Assembly: GCA_030682755.1 (NCBI GenBank)
Contig: JAUXNR010000753.1
Span: forward strand, 1 to 14,685
Direction of reading: 5' to 3'
Source of the DNA: Flavobacterium sp.
GTDB taxonomy: Bacteria; Bacteroidota; Bacteroidia; Flavobacteriales; Flavobacteriaceae
Length of the DNA stretch: 14,685 bases
Below the pieces are notes generated by a model. It saw only the letters and a program-made list of their open reading frames with translations. It was not told the origin of the DNA and did not search any database. The first letter of the stretch is position 1; every line of letters starts with the position of its first letter. This document shows, in pieces, positions 12,310-14,685 of the stretch. The translations under genes were made by a program, and so were the position numbers.

Positions 12310-14562
12310 ATGGAACAAATTTATATTGTGATGCTTGTTGTTTTGGGCATCTTAGCTATTACAGATTTAGTTGTAGGTGTTAGTAATGACGCTGTTAACT
12401 TTCTTAATTCAGCAATTGGTTCAAAAGCAGTTTCCTTTAAAACAATTATGATTGTTGCCAGTTTAGGTGTTTTAGTTGGAGCCTTGTTTTCAAGTGGTAT
12501 GATGGAAATTGCCCGAAGCGGTATTTTTGTCCCTTCCATGTTTAGTTTTAATGACGTTATGATCATTTTTCTGGCGGTAATGATCTCTGATATTTTACTT
12601 CTGGATGTTTTTAATTCCATGGGATTGCCAACATCAACTACAGTATCCATTATTTTTGAATTACTTGGAGCTGCTGTTTGTTTGGCTCTTTATAAAATTT
12701 ATACTACAGACGATACTTTTGATAATTTAAGTGCATATATTAATACCAAAAAGGCTTCTGAAATTGTCACAAGTATTTTGTTATCTGTGGTATTGTCATT
12801 TTCTATAGGTAGTTTGGTTCAATATGTTTCCAGATTGATCTTTACTTTTCAATATGAAAAAAGGGTTAAATACATTGGGTCTATTTTTGGAGGATTAGCC
12901 ATAACAGCTATTTCTTTTTTCATTTTAATTAAAGGTTTGAAAGGTGTTTCTTTTATTTCAAAAGAAAATTATCAAATGATTGTTGACAATCAATGGATTA
13001 TAATTGGGATTAACTTTTTGTTCTTCACATTGCTTTCTCAATTGTTGATTAGTGTTTTCAAGGTTAATATACTTAGAGTAATTATTATTATTGGAACCTT
13101 TGCTTTGGCTCTTGCTTTTGCAGGTAATGATTTAGTAAATTTTATAGGTGTTCCAATTGCAGCATTTAATTCCTATCAAATATTCAATGGTTCAGGTGTT
13201 TCAGGTGATTCTTTCATGATGGGAGCATTGGCTGATGAAACTATTGTGGCACCGTTTTATTTTTTATTGTTTGCCGGATTGGTTATGGTACTTACTTTAT
13301 GGACCTCAAAAAAAGCAAGAAGTGTAATTGAAACCGGTGTAAATTTATCAAGACAAGGTGATGGTGTGGAGCGTTTTTCACCTAATATTTTATCCCGTTT
13401 TATTGTTCGTTCCGGAATTTATTTGGGTCAAGGTATCAATTATTTTTTACCACAGTCTATTCAATTAAAAATTGACAAACAGTTTGAAAAGCCTGTTATA
13501 AAAGGGAAAAAGAAAAAAGACGAGCCAGCATTTGATATGGTTAGAGCGTCTGTAAACTTAATGGTTGCCAGTATTTTAATTTCCATTGGCACGTCTCTTA
13601 AATTACCATTGTCCACAACTTATGTAACATTTATGGTAGCCATGGGGTCTTCCTTTGCTGATAGAGCTTGGGATAGAGAAAGTGCTGTTTATAGAGTTGC
13701 AGGTGTTTTCAATGTTATTGGCGGTTGGTTTGTGACGGCTTTAGTGGCTTTTATTTCGGCATTCATTGTTGCATATTTCCTAAAAATAGGCGAGGTGTTT
13801 GCGTTTATTGCCTTGATCATAACTTTGGCTTTATTGTTATACAGAAGTGCTAGAAGACATACTAAAAAGAAAAAAGAAGAAGAAGATTTGTTGAAGTTGA
13901 AACGAGAAGATATTGTCACTATAAATGAAATTATTAGTGAATGCTCAGATCAAATTTCCAGAGTGATTGGGTCAACTAATAAAATATACAGTGATGTAAT
14001 TGATAACTTAGGGTTACAAGATTTAGGGAAATTAAAAGAAAACAAAAAAGCTCTCAAGAAACTTGAAAAAGAAGTGGACGAACTCAAGAGTAATGTTTAT
14101 TATTTTATTAAAAACCTTGACGAGACTTCTGTTGAAGCCAGTAAGTTTTATATCATGATTTTGGGATATTTACAGGATATGATTCAGTCGTTAGGGTTTA
14201 TTACACAAAACAGTCATTCACATGTGAATAATAATCACAAGCAGTTGAAGTTTAATCAAATTAGAGATCTGAAGAGTGTAGATGTTGAATTACAAAAGCT
14301 TTTTGATGAAATTCAAGTTATATTTGATCAGAATACATTTGACAGACTTGATGGTGTAATAAAACAAAAAGCTGAGATTCATATGCATGTATCCAATTTG
14401 ATTCAAAAGCAAATTGAACGAATCAGAACTGTAGAAACAAGTCCTAAAAATAGCAAGTTATATTTTGCATTATTATTAGAATCTAATGATTTAATTAAAG
14501 CGACCATGAACTTACTTGAGTTGTTTCAAGAGTTTAACTTACATGCAAAATCGAAATTATAA
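12310..14562 (+). CDS. PiT family inorganic phosphate transporter with PhoU-like C-terminal domain
   Basis: A 750-residue inner-membrane protein, longer than the roughly 500 residues of E. coli PitA. It shows the internal duplication of the PiT family. GVSNDAVNFL (23-32) with LPTSTT (106-111) in the first half mirrors GNDLVNFIGVP (272-282) with LPLSTT (432-437) in the second. These G-N-D and P-x-S-T-T motifs line the phosphate and cation path. About 11-12 helices are predicted, with a large charged loop at about 335-405. Residues from about 515 to the end lack membrane segments and form long charged helices (KKLEKEVDELKSNVYYF...), resembling the PhoU/DUF47 helical bundle found as a separate Pit partner in other bacteria. 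A cytoplasmic gating or signalling domain is inferred. ATG 12310 is the natural start. The gene is monocistronic, closed by a terminator at 14588. Confidence 0.92.
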   Translation: MEQIYIVMLVVLGILAITDLVVGVSNDAVNFLNSAIGSKAVSFKTIMIVASLGVLVGALFSSGMMEIARSGIFVPSMFSFNDVMIIFLAVMISDILLLDVFNSMGLPTSTTVSIIFELLGAAVCLALYKIYTTDDTFDNLSAYINTKKASEIVTSILLSVVLSFSIGSLVQYVSRLIFTFQYEKRVKYIGSIFGGLAITAISFFILIKGLKGVSFISKENYQMIVDNQWIIIGINFLFFTLLSQLLISVFKVNILRVIIIIGTFALALAFAGNDLVNFIGVPIAAFNSYQIFNGSGVSGDSFMMGALADETIVAPFYFLLFAGLVMVLTLWTSKKARSVIETGVNLSRQGDGVERFSPNILSRFIVRSGIYLGQGINYFLPQSIQLKIDKQFEKPVIKGKKKKDEPAFDMVRASVNLMVASILISIGTSLKLPLSTTYVTFMVAMGSSFADRAWDRESAVYRVAGVFNVIGGWFVTALVAFISAFIVAYFLKIGEVFAFIALIITLALLLYRSARRHTKKKKEEEDLLKLKREDIVTINEIISECSDQISRVIGSTNKIYSDVIDNLGLQDLGKLKENKKALKKLEKEVDELKSNVYYFIKNLDETSVEASKFYIMILGYLQDMIQSLGFITQNSHSHVNNNHKQLKFNQIRDLKSVDVELQKLFDEIQVIFDQNTFDRLDGVIKQKAEIHMHVSNLIQKQIERIRTVETSPKNSKLYFALLLESNDLIKATMNLLELFQEFNLHAKSKL

Positions 14563-14587
14563 TTAATTTATTAATGAAATTTTATAT

Positions 14588-14621
14588 AAAATCTTGAGTT
14601 TTAAAGCTCAGGATTTTTTTA
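14588..14621 (+). terminator. Intrinsic terminator after the PiT gene
   Basis: AATCTTGAG (14590-14598) pairs with CTCAGGATT (14607-14615) with one G-U pair across an 8-base loop, and AAA/TTT extend the base. A seven-T run (14614-14620) follows. It lies 25 bases after the PiT stop. Confidence 0.85.
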
Positions 14622-14631
14622 TTTAAAAGCG

Positions 14632-14645
14632 TAAGTAATTACTTA
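14632..14645. repeat. 14-bp perfect palindrome
   Basis: TAAGTAATTACTTA is fully self-complementary. It lies between the PiT terminator and the CG-centred palindrome that follows it. It is AT-rich and may be chance or part of an operator region for a gene beyond the right edge. Confidence 0.3.
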
Positions 14646-14654
14646 TTATAATAC

Positions 14655-14674
14655 TAACGCAAACGTTTGAGTTA
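14655..14674. promoter_or_regulatory. LacI-family-like operator palindrome
   Basis: A 20-bp near-perfect palindrome with one mismatched pair, centred on CAAACGTTTG (14660-14669). The half ACGCAAACGTTT equals the core of the E. coli PurR box, and a central CG flanked by AAA/TTT is usual for LacI/GalR-family operators. It probably controls a gene starting to the right of the window. The regulator and target are not visible here. Confidence 0.5.
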
Positions 14675-14685
14675 AAAACTATTTT

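Noticed and set aside
1..14685. Search for a mobile element, phage gene, toxin-antitoxin pair, defence system, tRNA or CRISPR
   Set aside because: No transposase, integrase, terminal repeats, paired small toxin/antitoxin genes, nuclease or helicase defence genes, cloverleaf or spaced repeats were found. Gene content is ordinary chromosomal core.

Overview
The window is an AT-rich stretch of a Bacteroidota chromosome, most probably from a flavobacterium (family Flavobacteriaceae). Four things point there. The cytochrome oxidase accessory cluster has the Bacteroidota gene order. Several proteins belong to families common in that phylum (DUF4403 lipoprotein, DUF420, the PiT transporter with a long C-terminal helical domain). 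Upstream regions carry TAnnTTTG -7 promoter boxes instead of sigma-70 -10 boxes. Shine-Dalgarno sequences are largely absent. All genes look like chromosomal core or housekeeping genes. I see no mobile element, CRISPR array, tRNA or rRNA.

Layout. (1) 1-500, + strand: the last codons of a probable cytochrome c oxidase subunit III and a complete subunit IV, closed by a strong intrinsic terminator. (2) 579-2723, + strand: a tight four-gene unit with its own promoter, holding a cysteine-free SCO-like protein, a true SCO copper chaperone, a DUF420 (CtaM/YozB-type) membrane protein and a 77-residue membrane protein with a CxxC pair. It looks like an oxidase assembly operon. (3) 2730-4139, - strand: a DUF4403 lipoprotein. 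(4) 4279-7014, + strand: a TolC-like outer-membrane channel and a MacA/HlyD-like periplasmic adaptor, closed by a perfect terminator with no inner-membrane pump attached. (5) 7102-7761, + strand: tsaB, for the t6A tRNA modification. (6) 7766-9836, - strand: an exported protein of unknown function translationally coupled to an MscS-type channel, and upstream a LEA-like hendecad-repeat protein. (7) 9895-12174, - strand: a DUF255/YyaL-type thioredoxin-domain protein and a dodecin-like protein. (8) 12310-14562, + strand: a PiT phosphate transporter with a PhoU-like C-terminal domain, followed by a terminator and, at the window edge, a LacI-family-like operator palindrome.

How the genes fit together. 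The left quarter serves respiration: the oxidase subunits, and Cu and membrane assembly factors for them. The middle is envelope biology (efflux, lipoprotein, mechanosensitive channel). MscS, the LEA-like protein and perhaps the coupled exported protein suggest an osmotic-stress theme, which is inference. No single novel multi-gene system stands out. The most interesting signals are regulatory and small-protein ones: 11-bp-spaced TAACATT repeats upstream of the phosphate transporter (Pho-box geometry), terminator-shaped hairpins just before the starts of mscS and the DUF255 gene, the terminal LacI-type operator, the SCO pair with one copper-site-free member, and the small CxxC protein of the oxidase assembly unit.
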